Part shown: piece after piece, positions 10,768 through 22,964 of the stretch | Position numbering within the stretch: position 1 is the stretch's first letter | Layout of the letters: every line of letters starts with the position of its first letter | NCBI GenBank assembly: GCA_949130495.1 | Contig: OX422215.1 | Coordinates: 7,169,302 to 7,233,301, forward strand | DNA length: 64,000 nucleotides | Reading direction: 5' to 3' | Source: Sambucus nigra | Lineage: Eukaryota > Streptophyta > Magnoliopsida > Dipsacales > Adoxaceae | The notes under the pieces: model-generated | The model's database searches: none | What the model was told of the DNA's origin: nothing | Seen by the model: only the letters and a program-made list of their open reading frames with translations | Made by a program: the position numbers and the translations under genes

Positions 10768-10780
10768 GGTTTATATAGGG
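10768..10780 (-). promoter_or_regulatory. TATA-like box upstream of the MYB ORF
   Basis: Read on the minus strand this is CCCTATATAAACC, ~70 bases upstream of the MYB start codon. The same box is kept in copy A (about 7632-7644). The tandem duplication upstream repeats part of it (TATATAGGGGG near 10937). Confidence 0.45.
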
Positions 10781-11840
10781 GGATTGGGTAACTGATCGGC
10801 CCAGTTGGTTGTTTATTTGAGGAGTAATGCAGCTGTAAGGGCGGTCTAATGGAAATTCAAACGTTTGTTCATTAACACGTACTCCTGTCTTTAGCCTTTT
10901 CATTTCTTTAGCACACATGAATATTTATGTTTTAGGTATATAGGGGGATTGGATAACTGATCGGTTGGTTGTCTACTTGAGGAGTAATGCAGCGGTCTAA
11001 TGGAAATTCAGAAATACAAACTTTTGCTCATTAACACGTATTCATGTTTCTTTAGCCTTTTCATTCTCTGTTTGCCCTGCACCTATGTATCTTCATCCTC
11101 ACCCTTTTAAAATTCCTAATATAACGTGTTCTAAGAATTCCATTCAACAAAGAAAGACAACGTTTACTAAAACCACCACTGAATTTCAAATACATTTTTA
11201 TTTAAAAATACAGTTATTTTAAGACTCAACCAAAAAAAAATTATCGCTCTAAAAATATACTTAATAGCTGATAAAGACGCGATTAAAAATGATGAGCAAT
11301 GTCTAAAGTAAAATAAAAAAATGGGTAAATTTTAATTATGAAATATAAAAGAATAGAATAATTAAAATATCCTTGCAAGTTTATTTTGGGTTCCAAAAAT
11401 TATGGCATTATATTTTTTAAGACAAATTGCACTAAAGCCTTTGAAGTTTCTCTTTTTTTTCCTTTGAAGTATCTCGGATTTAGGGATCACCCCTCAAAAA
11501 AATTATCCGACAAAGTTACCTCCTAAACTATCAATCCATTTCAAATTAACTCGAAAATTGAGTTCCTGCGTATTTTTAGCATAAATGGATAAAAATAGCC
11601 CCGAAGACACTAAATTACCCTAACACCCTTACTATTTTTAATACAATTACAAAAAAGAATAAAGCTAGGTGAACTCACTTTCCTACCCATTTTTCATACC
11701 CGCCTGCATAAAACTGTTATACCTTGTTGCTGTGGGTCCCGCCAATGACAAATGTACAATTTTTTGTTGCCATGTTTTATTAGGCGGACATAATAGTAGG
11801 TAAGAAATTGGGTAAGTGTACTGATACCCTTACAAAAAAA

Positions 11841-12035
11841 AAACTCCATTTCCTTTCTTAAACCCAATTTCCACATTTGCATCCCCTGTACCAACCAAGT
11901 CCCACCACAAACTTAAACAATTTCTAACCACAAACCACTATTTCCACCACAGCCATGAACCTCCATGACCATTGGAGATAAAAAATAAAAAAAAATCAAT
12001 CAAGCACCTCCATCATCGCAAACCACCACTATAAC
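11841..12035. other. Short flank between duplication and hAT element
   Basis: No gene or repeat recognised. It ends with the left target-site copy ACTATAAC (12028-12035) of the hAT element. Confidence 0.4.
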
Positions 12036-12916
12036 CAGGGACGGAGCCAGCCTTTGGCTGGGTGGGGCAACTGCCCCGGCCAGAAACTTTGAAAAAAAAA
12101 ATTGAGTAAATTTGTAAAACTCAAAAAAATTAAGCTAGAAAGTAAAATAAAAAAAAAACATCAAGAGTGTGCATAGTTAAAACCAACTAAAAAACAAAAG
12201 TGAGATTTATTCTTTTATCAAACCAGCCCTCTTTTGTCCCATTTCTCCCGCAGAGTCTGTGTATGACCCCATTTTTGTTCTTCTTCTGAATACCGAAGCT
12301 CCAAAGATCGGTGGTGATGTCGTGTCGTTCCTCTTTTCCATTCAAGGTAATCACCAAAACACCCAAATGGGTTTTGCCCAAATGGATTTTGCTAAACTTG
12401 TCTGCCAAATGGATTTTGCCCATATACTGTTTTGTATCTCAATCTTTAGTTATATGCCAAAAGACTTTGTTATATGCTCTTTTGTATTTTTATGCCCAAA
12501 TGAGTTATATGTTGTTTTTTCTTTTAGGGTTGATTGTTAATTTGCTTTTGCCTTATTGTGGATTGAGGGGATTAATTATCTTCAGATCTTTTTTCAGTCT
12601 CATAATATTGTGATTATTTATATTATTGAGGAGGATTTAAAATTAATTGTTGTTTAGAGTTTTGAAATATGTCTAATTTTTACAATATGCATAATTTTAA
12701 TTAATATCAAATATGAAAAAATATTTTAAAAGAACTCATGAAAAAAATTCCGATGATGTGATACGAGAGCTCATTACGTGTGACCTATACAAATTATCAA
12801 TGAAATTTTAGTAAAAACGAAAAAATAACCCTAAATTTTTTTTCGAGAGCTACAGCCCCCGAACCCCCGTCACTAATTTCTGCCCCGGCCAGGATCAATT
12901 CCTGGCTCCGCCACTG
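12036..12916. mobile_element. Non-autonomous hAT (Tip100-like) element
   Basis: The left end CAGGGACGGAGCCAG and the right end, whose inverse complement reads CAGTGGCGGAGCCAG, are inverted terminal repeats of the CAGNGNCGGAGCC type known from Tip100-like hAT elements. Both ends also carry GCCCCGGCCAG further in. The flanking 8-mers ACTATAAC (12028-12035) and ACTACAAC (12917-12924) form an 8-bp target duplication with one mismatch, as expected for hAT. No transposase frame is present in the 881 bases. Confidence 0.8.
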
Positions 12917-12924
12917 ACTACAAC

Positions 12925-14880
12925 CCAGCAAGGTAACCTTCAATACCCAAGCACATATCAATACCGATGCTATGCCGAGGGGATATACCAAGTGTTTTCA
13001 AGTAAAAAAATCTCCTTCTCTCTAGCAACAATTTGGTCCATGGGTGTTGGGTTCATGACCGTTTGATATGTAAGTGCTATAAGTTATTGGCTTTTATGTA
13101 GGTAAATACTAAATGCGTTTAGAGGATTGGGATATCCAAGAGTCTTGCAATGTACAATATACATTTGTTGGGCAAGCTTAAAAAAATAGGGGGGTAGAAG
13201 AGTCTTTCTTCTATGCAACCCCTATGATAACTTTGCATCATTAAATGCCTATTTATATCTCTAATCTACCATATTAGAGGTATATAATAGATTCATGCTA
13301 TCATGAATTTTGGAATTCATGCTACTATGCCTTTTAGAATTATTTAAATAATGTATTTTTTACAATTTGAAAATTTTATAACATTTTGGAATTCTAAAAA
13401 TTATGTCTTTTCAAATTCTTGAAATCTGAATCTGTTTATTTAACACATATCAATTAGTTTCCCACATGTATACTATAATCATGTGTTAAATCAATAAATA
13501 ATTTTTTAAAATTCTAAGCTTTGGGTATTCTAAACTTATGAAATTCTAGATTGTACACCTTTTGCTATTCAAGAATTTTACAATTATGTAATTTTGATGG
13601 CTTTTGGAATTTTATGATAAAATATGCATAAGTATTGGTATTAATTTATTAAATGAATGAAATTGAATTATTAAAGTTAGATATCACTAGAGTGATATTT
13701 ATTATTACTCATTCCAAATTAGCCATTTATTACTATTATAATGTTTAAATCTATTTACTTAACATATATCAATTAGTTGTCCACAGGTATACTATAATCA
13801 TATGTTGATTAAACATAAATACCTATAATTGAATTTAAATAATTGTACGCGATAAAAATGAACACTTTTGTACAAAATTATGCTTAATATTTATGGTGAA
13901 TCACTTAAAAATAATGGACCCAAAATAGGGCACAATTTAAGGCATGATACAACAAAATGATCCAAAATTAACCTAAAGCGAAAATGATATTCCTTGTTCA
14001 TGTGAAAATTACGAATTCTAGTCATAAACAGTGTCATCTCATTCATGTTTTTACTCTTATTTTTTTTTGTACTATCATGTTTAATTCCGTGTTAAAAATA
14101 TGAAGTCAAGCACAAACACGACCTCTTAAGTAAAATTTACTTTTGATTTGAGAGGATATACATTCAGATAGAAACAAAAATTCAAAATAAATTACTACAA
14201 AATTTGCAGAAAAATATTAGCCAAACTCAACGTGAATAAACACATTTTTATCTTTAAGCTCATAATGACGGTCCCAAAAGACCCAAACCCTTCAAAATCA
14301 ACATAGACTACATTCTCCCACCGAGAGTGACACATATGAAGAACCAAAGATTCATTAAGAACTATACATATTTTTTATACAATTAAAAAAATCCATGAAC
14401 AAAAAATCAATTAAAACTATTTAGAGTAGTGTAGTACAAAATCTGGCAAACTTAGCCAATGACAAAAAAGTGTAAGAAATTAAAAACTATTCAATACTTT
14501 CAAGAGTCGTATTTTCAACACATACATAGCTCAAGGACTAATCCAAATCTTTCTTAAATGACATTATGTTTTTTTGAAGAAAAAACAAATAGTTGGATTT
14601 AACTTATTAACTGAAAAATTAATTTTTTTAATATAGAAAAATACTTGTTTGTAATTTTTTAACAAATTGTATTGTTTATAAAATGATTACTATTTTGCAA
14701 AAAAAGTAAAAAATGAATTATTTAATTTTTTCAGAAATCGGACTTTAACTTATCGTAAAAAAAACAAATAGTTGGATATACTTACTTAAAAAGGCCTATT
14801 TTGTAAACGTTTAAAAATGATTTGTTCTTTATAAATAAAAAGATTTTTTTTAATATTAAAAAAATTGCTTGTAACTTTTT
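12925..14880. other. No gene seen; AT-rich
   Basis: Long AT-rich stretch with degenerate repeats, for example the run CATATATCAATTAGTT...CACA(T/G)GTATACTATAATCAT near 13445-13480 and again near 13760-13802, i.e. two direct copies ~315 bases apart. No coding motif recognised. Confidence 0.5.
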
Positions 14881-14924
14881 TTAACATTGAATATCCAAAA
14901 CTTTCACGCTCTTTCTCCGGACGG

Positions 14925-15320
14925 GATAAGGAGTGATGCTACCGAAACCAAAGAGATGTCCGATTTTGGAGAAGTGTTCCCTAGAGAAGACGGCGGAGCT
15001 CAGTCCACATCGACACGCGAGCTGAAGAGCAACAAAGGTGATGGGTCTTTTGTTTTTTAGCAGAATTTGGGAGTAGAAAGAATGTCGTGCAAATGGAATC
15101 TTATGAGAAGACGCAAAGTGATATTCTCACTCAGTCCAAGGTTATCTTATGTGGAGGTGTTAATAAGAACCAGACTAATGGGCATAATATTAACATGGGA
15201 TCTAAGGTATCAGATGTGCAACCAGTGGACAAAGTTAGACACCCCACAAAGGTCTCAGGTGAGACTTGTATTTATAAGGGTGTGAGAGAGGAAATGATGG
15301 GGCTAATGAGAAATGAATAG
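14925..15320 (+). pseudogene. Unidentified coding-like remnant
   Basis: Base composition rises here and an open frame at 15087-15320 (77 codons) follows a second, stop-interrupted stretch (CCGGACGGGATAAGGAG... about 14919-15058). The predicted residues (for example SKVILCGGVNKNQTNG) match no family I recognise. It could be a relic of a retroelement ORF or a captured exon. Confidence 0.25.
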
Positions 15321-16392
15321 TTGGGAAGTGGGAAAATGGTAAGACAAACATGTCGGGAGAAATAAAAGATTGAAAGATAATAGATTATTTTTAATTGGAG
15401 TGAGTTGCATTAATGATCATTAAAACCTCTAATCTATCGTTTTAGAGGTATATGTAACGCGTTATCAGTACACTATCATTCAATGTACTTTTCCTCATTT
15501 GACAAGAGAAACTTATAAGTGCGCATACTTTATTGCTTCAATGAGGTAATTTGGAGTTTTGTAGAGGGAGAAATCACAATTTTACTACAGGGTGTTTAAT
15601 CTGTTAGCATATCAATCTGCCAGAATGTTTAAATTTTGACGTTACTTTAAACTTATGCCATTTTAATTTTACTTAGAATTGGATTGTTTGTCATATATGT
15701 ATGGAAAGCTCTAGGTCTTACCTTTCCAATTAGCTTTGAATTAGGTCATTTGAAGTTCTGTAGAGGGAGAAATCACAATTTTACTATAGGGTGTTTAATC
15801 TGCCAGAAAATTTACGATTCGATTCGATTGCTTAGAAAATGGCAATTTTGTTAGTTTAGGTGTAAAAATTGAAATAAATTATTGCAACCATAACTTGAGT
15901 AGTTTGGGATTATCAATCGATCGATGAAAGATAATTTTTGGAGAATTTTGGGATTTGGTTATTGGGTAAATTTCGGGGAGTTTCGGTTGAATTTTTTATG
16001 CCCTAAATGTGAGAGAGTTTAGTGGAGTGGTTTAAAGATATTTTATTGCATAGGGGTGAGTGGGTAATTAAATTAGAATTAGAAATCGTGAGAGAGATGA
16101 TTAAAAATAAATTTGAAATATCGAATTGATGAGTTAAATTCGGGAATAAATGAACGGGCTAGTTGGGTTATGTCCGGGTGTTTTATCAGAGTGATGTTAC
16201 TTGATAAAGTTGAATGATCATACGACGGGCCAGTTGGGTAAGTAGAGGCATTTTGGCAGGGTGGTGATGCTATTGTATTTTAACTATATGATGAGAATTT
16301 AATTAAGTAAGAGTCGTGAGATAGACTCGAGATTTGAGCGTTAGTGTCGGGTGATAGGTACGGGTTAGGTAGGTTTTGTGAATATATATATA
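15321..16392. repeat. Non-coding; two ~45-bp direct repeats
   Basis: TAGAGGGAGAAATCACAATT followed by TTACTAYAGGGTGTTTAATC occurs at about 15562-15602 and again at 15760-15800. No gene is seen in the rest. Confidence 0.6.
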
Positions 16393-18705
16393 CTAGTGTA
16401 TGCCCGTGCCTGAAGGCACGCCAAAATTTTTTCAAAGTACGTAATCACAAAACAACAAAAATTTTCCAAAGTACGTAATCGCAACGGTGAAAACTTCTAA
16501 AGTACGTAATTACAAAACGGCAAAACTTTCGTTTCCCAATAAAACAAAGTGTAATTTTAAAAAAATTGGCCATAATTGCCTCTATTTATAGGACTATCTA
16601 TCCTCTTTAATAAATAACAAATAGTACAACGTTTAAATAGTCTAAATTCACTGAACAAATTCATATATAACATGAAATATACAATATTCATGAGCAGAAT
16701 TCACATTGTGCCTCAAATAAACAAAGTATCATGTACGTCACTGATGGGAGCATACATCGTATTTAGTTCTCAACAAATAAAAAGTTTGTTAAAGTTATAT
16801 GAGGTCGTGTGACGTGTTCATAAGTAGTGTTATCATGTATTATCGTTTTAGTCGTGTTTTAACTCATGTAAAAATAGGGTGTCAAAATTGTTAACTTGTG
16901 TTTTAGTCGTGTATTTTCAACTTAAATCGGTTGTCTAAATTGTTAATCGTGTTAGTCATTTCATGTTTTGTTTGTCCCAAAAATCATGTATGATGAAAAC
17001 TCATGTATATAGCATCCAAAAACCATGTATGATGAAAACTCATGTATATAGCACATTTTTTTTACATGTATAATAAAACAAGTCCGCCACACAACATAAA
17101 TTATTTTATTTAAACCAAAAAATAACCCGACCAACATTTATATTTTTATCGACTTCGCTTTTTGTTTAAAAAAATCATGTTGTACCTCTTTTAATTCGAT
17201 CGTGTTCGATAATATTTGGGAAAGCTAACATAATAACAACAAAATATCGCTCGACCCAATTTAATTTCAATACAAATAAGTTAAATTATAAAAAAAAATG
17301 ACAAAATGTCTTTAGTTATGAATAGGACCATACATCGTATTTAATTCGTAACAGATAAATAGTTTTTTTAAACAGCCTATGGTACGAACCTATTAGTTTA
17401 AAAATTGGACAAATTTTGAATCTTCTATAATTAAGTAAGAGTTTTTTACTCCAAATAATGAGGCAAAATAATATATATAAAATGAAAAATTACATAATCG
17501 GTATAAAAGGGCATATGGGTGAACAATCTAAGTAGCCACTGAGATGGCAAACCATAGACATAACAATGTGTGAGTACTTAGTGTTTGTAACATATAAAGA
17601 AGATATGCTAGTGAAGAAGATACATGTGTGAAAAATGATAAAATGAGAGTTGGTGTTGTATTGCATCCTATGATTATTGAGGTGCAAGATTTCACCACCC
17701 AAGTGTTGAATAAACAGTCCTCCATGAAATCTAAGCTTAGGGTAGGGAAAATGAAACACAACTAAAGAGTGAAGGCGACAACTTGATGGTATGAGGAGCA
17801 AGGGAGATAAATAAGAAGAGCATCCTAAGTATGGTTGTAATAGGAAGAGAGGCCAACTACAGTGAGTAATGAACAGGGGCAGATCCTAATACCAAATCAG
17901 GGTTTGGTCATCGAGCTAGTATATCCTTTTATGAATTATCTGGTAGAAGTGTCAAGGTAGCTCATCATACCAAGAGTTGATAAGAATAATCACCAAACAA
18001 TAGTAGATACAATTGAGCGGATGCAAATTTTTAGACCATTTGATACGGAGAAGAGTGTTTCCAATCCAATCCATCCAAATGATAAGGCAGAACATAGTAC
18101 TCAACTAAGATCACTCATATACAAAAAAATATCTAAGCCAAACCAAAATCACATCTTCTCTGAATGAAGTAGGTGAAACATGATAGTAAGGAACTTGCAA
18201 AAAATTGTTACGCCTGCAATGCATAAGCCAGAATGAAAAAACCTAAAAACTGCCATAAGAAATAAACTTCAAACATTGAATTCCAAGCTTAAGAAAATAA
18301 TCAACAACATAATATCTAATATAATCTACAATATGAATAAACACAACCCACCGTTGAAATATAAAAAGTGGAATTTAAATTATTGCACCATATCTTATTA
18401 CACACAATTTCCCTGAATTTACCTCCCCACCATCGTTGACATATTAAAATAGAAAATTCTAAATTCATTAAGAACACATTTTTTAGGCCTGATAAATTAA
18501 ATAATGACAAAAACAAAGTAAAAGAACTTATGTAGTAGAAATAGTAGCATGTTTTGGGTAGTTGAATTCATGTAGCTTCAATATCAAAAATGGGGAACAC
18601 TTCCAATAATTGGTAAACCATCCAAAATCTAACAACATCAAGTAAAAAAAAATTACATCCAAAAGCCTGCAACATTAGAGAAAAAGATAGTATCTTCACT
18701 GTTAT

Positions 18706-18987
18706 TCACGTAGTCACTGAAAAAAGATAAAATATACTTGGAGCAGCACATTCACTCGTGAATGGGTTTCCTAGTGAGGCACCCAACAATGCATAAGAAA
18801 TGTGAGAAATGCATCCAGTTATTAAAGCCTTAGTTCTCTCGGATCTCGTTGAAGCTGCATCAGATATTGTTGGAAACCTTTCTTTGTAACTGAAGTGTAT
18901 CAAAAATAGATCAAGGAAACACCCCATACACTTAAGTAAGTAAAATATAGATTTAAATTTACCTTCATTCTTACATAAATGAAACAT
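18706..18987 (-). pseudogene. Unidentified exon-like ORF inside the Helitron
   Basis: The 93-codon frame contains a well-formed stretch (KERFPTISDAASTRSERTKA then LITGCISHISYALLGASLGN) that reads like a real protein segment, with a plausible splice donor or stop region beyond. I do not recognise the family. Upstream on the same strand (about 19785-19900) there is a GC-richer segment ending CATTCGACAG|GTAATCTC that looks like a first exon with a splice donor. It may be a captured gene fragment. Confidence 0.35.
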
Positions 18988-19701
18988 AGACTTTAAAAGT
19001 GGTAATCAGTCACAATTTATCTAAATTTAAGTTGGTAACAAAATAGTGAGTTCAAATACAATTATAGTAAGCTCACGAACAGTTTATACAAAGGGACATA
19101 TCCCAAGTTCAAATACAATTTCTCATACATACATAAATAACACCAAAAAAAGAAGATCAAATCCCCAAATAAAAATCCAACTCATAATTAATCCATATAC
19201 CTTTTCTATTTTTCTCCCAGAGATTTAATCTGCAAACTGAAACAAAAATTAAATTCATAGTAGATCTAATTTGAACACTAAAATAACTTAATGAGGTAAA
19301 CTAAATTTGAAGTCAAACACAAAAGCAAACGCTTATATTTAAATAACAAATAAAAACCTAATTTCTACCTGGTGTTTTGAAATATAAAATATAAGCATAA
19401 TATTATGGTTTTGAAACCCTTATATTTAATTAAAATAAAATATAGTGAGATCTGACAATGAGTATACCTTCTGTTGTGGGATCGGTAAAACAAAATATAA
19501 TCACCATATTAGAGCTTTATAATTTTCAGATTTTGATCCTTGAAATATATTCGATAGGAAACCCCAAAATTGGAGACATCTAAAGTTGGCGGTGCTCGGA
19601 GACCGAAATCGAAGAGTGAGAGGGGATTGTGTGAGAAGAAATGGGTCGTTTAATATAAAAAAAGCATGATGTGAATGAAACTTCTAATTATAAAAATCCA
19701 T

Positions 19702-19703
<2 letters not shown>

Positions 19704-19774
<71 letters not shown>
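19704..19774. repeat. (TG)n(AG)n microsatellite
   Basis: About 22 TG units run directly into about 14 AG units, just downstream (on the minus strand) of the putative splice donor in the Helitron cargo. Confidence 0.95.
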
Positions 19775-19778
<4 letters not shown>

Positions 19779-20749
19779 CCTGTCGAATGATGGTTGCCGG
19801 AGGAGGAAGATATTGAGGCGGTGAGTGGATCTCAAGTGGGTTTGTGATTTGGGAGAGAATGGCAGAGGCTTTGAAAGTGAGTTAGCAAGTGGGTTTGAAA
19901 AGTGAAAAGTAAAAATGGGCACGATAGAAGAGAGGCGTTTGAGGGACTTGAGGTAGAGAAATTTATGAAAGAGTGAGTTTGATGGGCCAAAGGTAGGTGA
20001 GAAAGGAAGAGGTTGTGAGAGACAGGTTATGCGCCTAGGTAATCGCCTAGGTATGTGTAAGAGGGAGTTAGTGAGATATGGGACTTGGGACTTGGGAGAG
20101 GCTAGCTATTGATGGTGATTTTCAAATCTCGCAGAACCGAATGTGATACGATGAGATAAAATGCAATATAAACAAAAACAGGGAATGGGTTACCTACTCT
20201 TAACGGTCAAAGCGAGCCCTTTTCTTTTTCTGAATTAAAGAATTCAGAATGAATCAAATCTCCCCAAGGCTCAAGGATCGTGGTTGTTTGCAGAGTTTGG
20301 ATAAAGTGGTTTGTTCAAAATTTTAATTTTGAAAAAAGTTGTGTCTCGTGGGAAAGAGAAAAACGTAAGAAATTTGGAAGGCGTGTGATTTCTCCCTCGA
20401 TTTGTCGTGTCATAAGCCTCACTAATTACATAGCATAATATCATGCCATTATATCACATTAGGAGAACAAATCACAACCGTTAGATCGTTGGAACTATTC
20501 AAACACCCTTCTCCCATATATATATATTGAAAATACCTAACTAAGTTATTTAACATGAGTTAAAGCAGTTTAGTAGGTTCCGAATCTATTTCTTGAATAA
20601 ACTCTTTTATAAAACAAACAAGAAAGAACACGAGATGTGTTTAAAAGTTATTGAATGAGTTATTTCAGATATTAGAGAATAAGTTTTGAAAAAAAAAATT
20701 AATTTTAGTTATAGCAGTAGTAGAGCAATAAGTATGAGAGAATTAATAA

Positions 20750-21400
20750 ACAATCACAGTACACATGGATTTTAACGTGGTAAAACCCCACCCAAATGGA
20801 GAAACATCCACGAATGTCTCTACACCTACAAAATAAAAAAATCCACTAGAATGAGTTTATGTTACAAGAAAGCAACGAATATTAAACACACAATACATAC
20901 CTAAATCTAAGTTAAGAAGTTATACCAACTCCATTAAGTAACTCCAACTGTTTAAGGCTCTGATTTGGTTCCTTCTCGTTCTTCAGCTTGTTTCCTTAAG
21001 CTCCTTCTTTATGTCGACTCTTAGGTTGAAATCTCTCAACTAACACACTGATTTAAGTGTTGTAGTGTGATATACACATGCATGTACTCACACACTCTTA
21101 TACAAATAGTTCCTATGAATTACAAATATCTCTAAGTATGAAATGCAAAATTTCACACTACTAAAAATGGATTTGATCTTTAATACTTTGAAATTTTCAG
21201 ATCTGTTTTCTTGGGAGTCTTTAAAAAGGAAAGACCCTACAAATATTATTTATACACAAGTTTGTCAAAATGAAAAACTCAGATCTGAAAACTTTACTGC
21301 TCCATTTTCAGTTTTTTAAAACAGATAAGAGATTTGTTGGATAATATTTGATAAAAGCAATTTTAAACCAGATCTAACAAGAGAGGTTGATTTCTAACCT
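20750..21400. mobile_element. Possible solo-LTR-like segment
   Basis: The run GGATTTTAACGTGGTAAAAC followed by CACCCAAATGGAG and CATCCACGAATGTC resembles the conserved block found in many plant LTRs. No clear TG...CA ends, primer site or target duplication could be fixed, so the limits are approximate. Confidence 0.3.
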
Positions 21401-22313
21401 AAAGAAATCATGGCTTAACAAATTACGTGATTTTATCACCTTAAATCAGTCCTATAAGTTTCTATAAGAAGAAACGAGTTATGGTTTGAGTGATGGTGTT
21501 AAAAAGAGAGAGAACAGCCAAATAGGGGTTGGAATAGAATAACAGAAAACCCTCAAACTCTCAAACTCTCAAAACTATTTTCTATGAAAATTTTACAAGA
21601 GTCTTCTTTGGATTTCTCAATTTCTCTCTCTCATTTGATCGAATGTTTGAATTCAAATCTTACGGCTGTTAGTGCACCACAATTAAACGAACGTTAATTG
21701 GTTCAAACGGATGGTATTAGGATAAAGCTTAAACGCATGCAGGCCATTGATAAGGATTGATACAACACTGATAAATGAATCTCAGGCATGTGAGGTAAAC
21801 AAACACAAATCTAGCCGCTCTAAGTGCAACACGTATATGGCTTAGATTACTCAAAGAATGAGTGTTTTTTTATGTTTATTAAATCTCATTTACACCACAA
21901 TATTCTCTGCCACTTTCGAATTCTACCCAACCCATATTATAGGAAGTTTTTAATATACAAATTCAGCCCCAAACATTTTACAAACCCTAAAATTATTTTT
22001 AGAAAATGATTTTTAAATGTTTAAAAAAATCCTAAAAATTCAAATTAAGTGTAGAAAAATATTTTCAATTCAATTTTAACACACACACACCTCATAAATA
22101 TAGTATGAAACTCAAAATATGCAATTTTAGAGTGTTGTGTGTTGAATTTGTACCTGTAGGACCATCTCCTTGTTGATGTAGCTTTATCTTTGACGATTAT
22201 GACAAGGCAATGAGGTTTAGGAAAAAAATAAAGATGACACAACGTTTGTCTCTATTTCCAAACTAGATAAGCTCCCATACATTAGACTCAAGTAAGTCAC
22301 GTATATAGTGTAC

Positions 22314-22394
<81 letters not shown>

Positions 22395-22790
22395 GGGTAT
22401 AGAGACAGTATATATATACGAATGGAAATAATATATGTGTACATGATATTTATGAGGAAGCATACCTACGATGCCCTCTATCACGGGAGGTCACGCGCTG
22501 TGGATGATCCCACCTTGGCAATTCCAGCTAGGTCCGGATGTGTGCCCCCATAGAATAGAACTTCAGGATGATCACTATTTGAGTGTGCGATAGTATTACC
22601 GGTCATTTGGGTGCATTAGGTATGTACGTAGCCCAAGGGCTTAGAACTATGTTCACCTTCATTGTATGTTTATTTAATTTATGGTTTGAGGGTGATTCCG
22701 CACCGATTGTCCGGGATTTGGTACAAGCGTAGAAAGAGCAAAGGAGATCATAGGACAATGTCAAATGAACAATCATAAACCATATGCTAC
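21401..22790. other. No gene seen; long AT microsatellite
   Basis: Contains a pure (AT)n array at 22318-22393 (about 38 units). The open frames across it (poly Tyr-Ile) are artefacts. About 22480-22700 is GC-richer but shows no recognisable motif. Confidence 0.6.
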
Positions 22791-22964
22791 TTTTTTTTGG
22801 TATCATATCGCGTGTTGTCCGGATCATCATTAAGCGCAGCTCGACTAATCCACGTTCGTGGTTCGTGATGTCCATTGGCCACGTATTATTTTGATAGTGT
22901 CGGGGATCGAACTGGGGACCAAACCCAATTCACCCCCAAGACTGCCCACCGCTGGGCCAAGAGG
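22791..22964 (-). mobile_element. Au-like tRNA-derived SINE
   Basis: On the minus strand the 174-base unit begins CCTCTTGGCCCAGCGGTGGG, which holds an A-box-like TGGCCCAGCGG. A clear B box GTTCGATCCC follows ~50 bases later. It ends with GATTAGTCGAGCTGCGCTTA, then CCGGACAACACG and an A run (T run at 22791-22798 on the plus strand). Length, boxes and the ATTAGTC...CCGGACA 3' region fit the widespread angiosperm Au SINE family. No target duplication could be identified. Confidence 0.75.

Larger units (their letters stand above)
10135..11840. repeat. Segmental duplication copy B (MYB-bearing block)
   Basis: Partner of 7007-8590. It is longer because ~160 bases upstream of the MYB gene are tandemly duplicated: TATAGGGGGATTGG...GGTCTAATGGAAATTCA occurs at about 10775-10860 and again at 10940-11010, each followed by a CATTAACACGTA and TTTAGCCTTTTCATT run. 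The MYB ORF is uninterrupted only in this copy. Confidence 0.85.
16393..20530 (-). mobile_element. Probable Helitron with gene-like cargo
   Basis: On the minus strand the 3' end has a perfect 6-bp hairpin (CGTGCC TTCA GGCACG, 16405-16420), then GGCATACACTAG and a host T, a common plant Helitron terminus. A plausible 5' end lies at 20530: TCAATATATATATATGGGAG followed by AACGATCTAACGGTTGTGA, which resembles known plant Helitron 5' ends. The base before TC is T rather than the expected A, so this boundary is less certain than the 3' end. The interior includes an exon-like stretch and a 5'-UTR-like segment on the minus strand, consistent with gene capture. No Rep/helicase was seen. Confidence 0.55.

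Noticed and set aside
22217..22553. Open frames rich in Tyr-Ile
   Set aside because: Produced by the (AT)n microsatellite. The same applies at 52808-53178 and 63663-63863.
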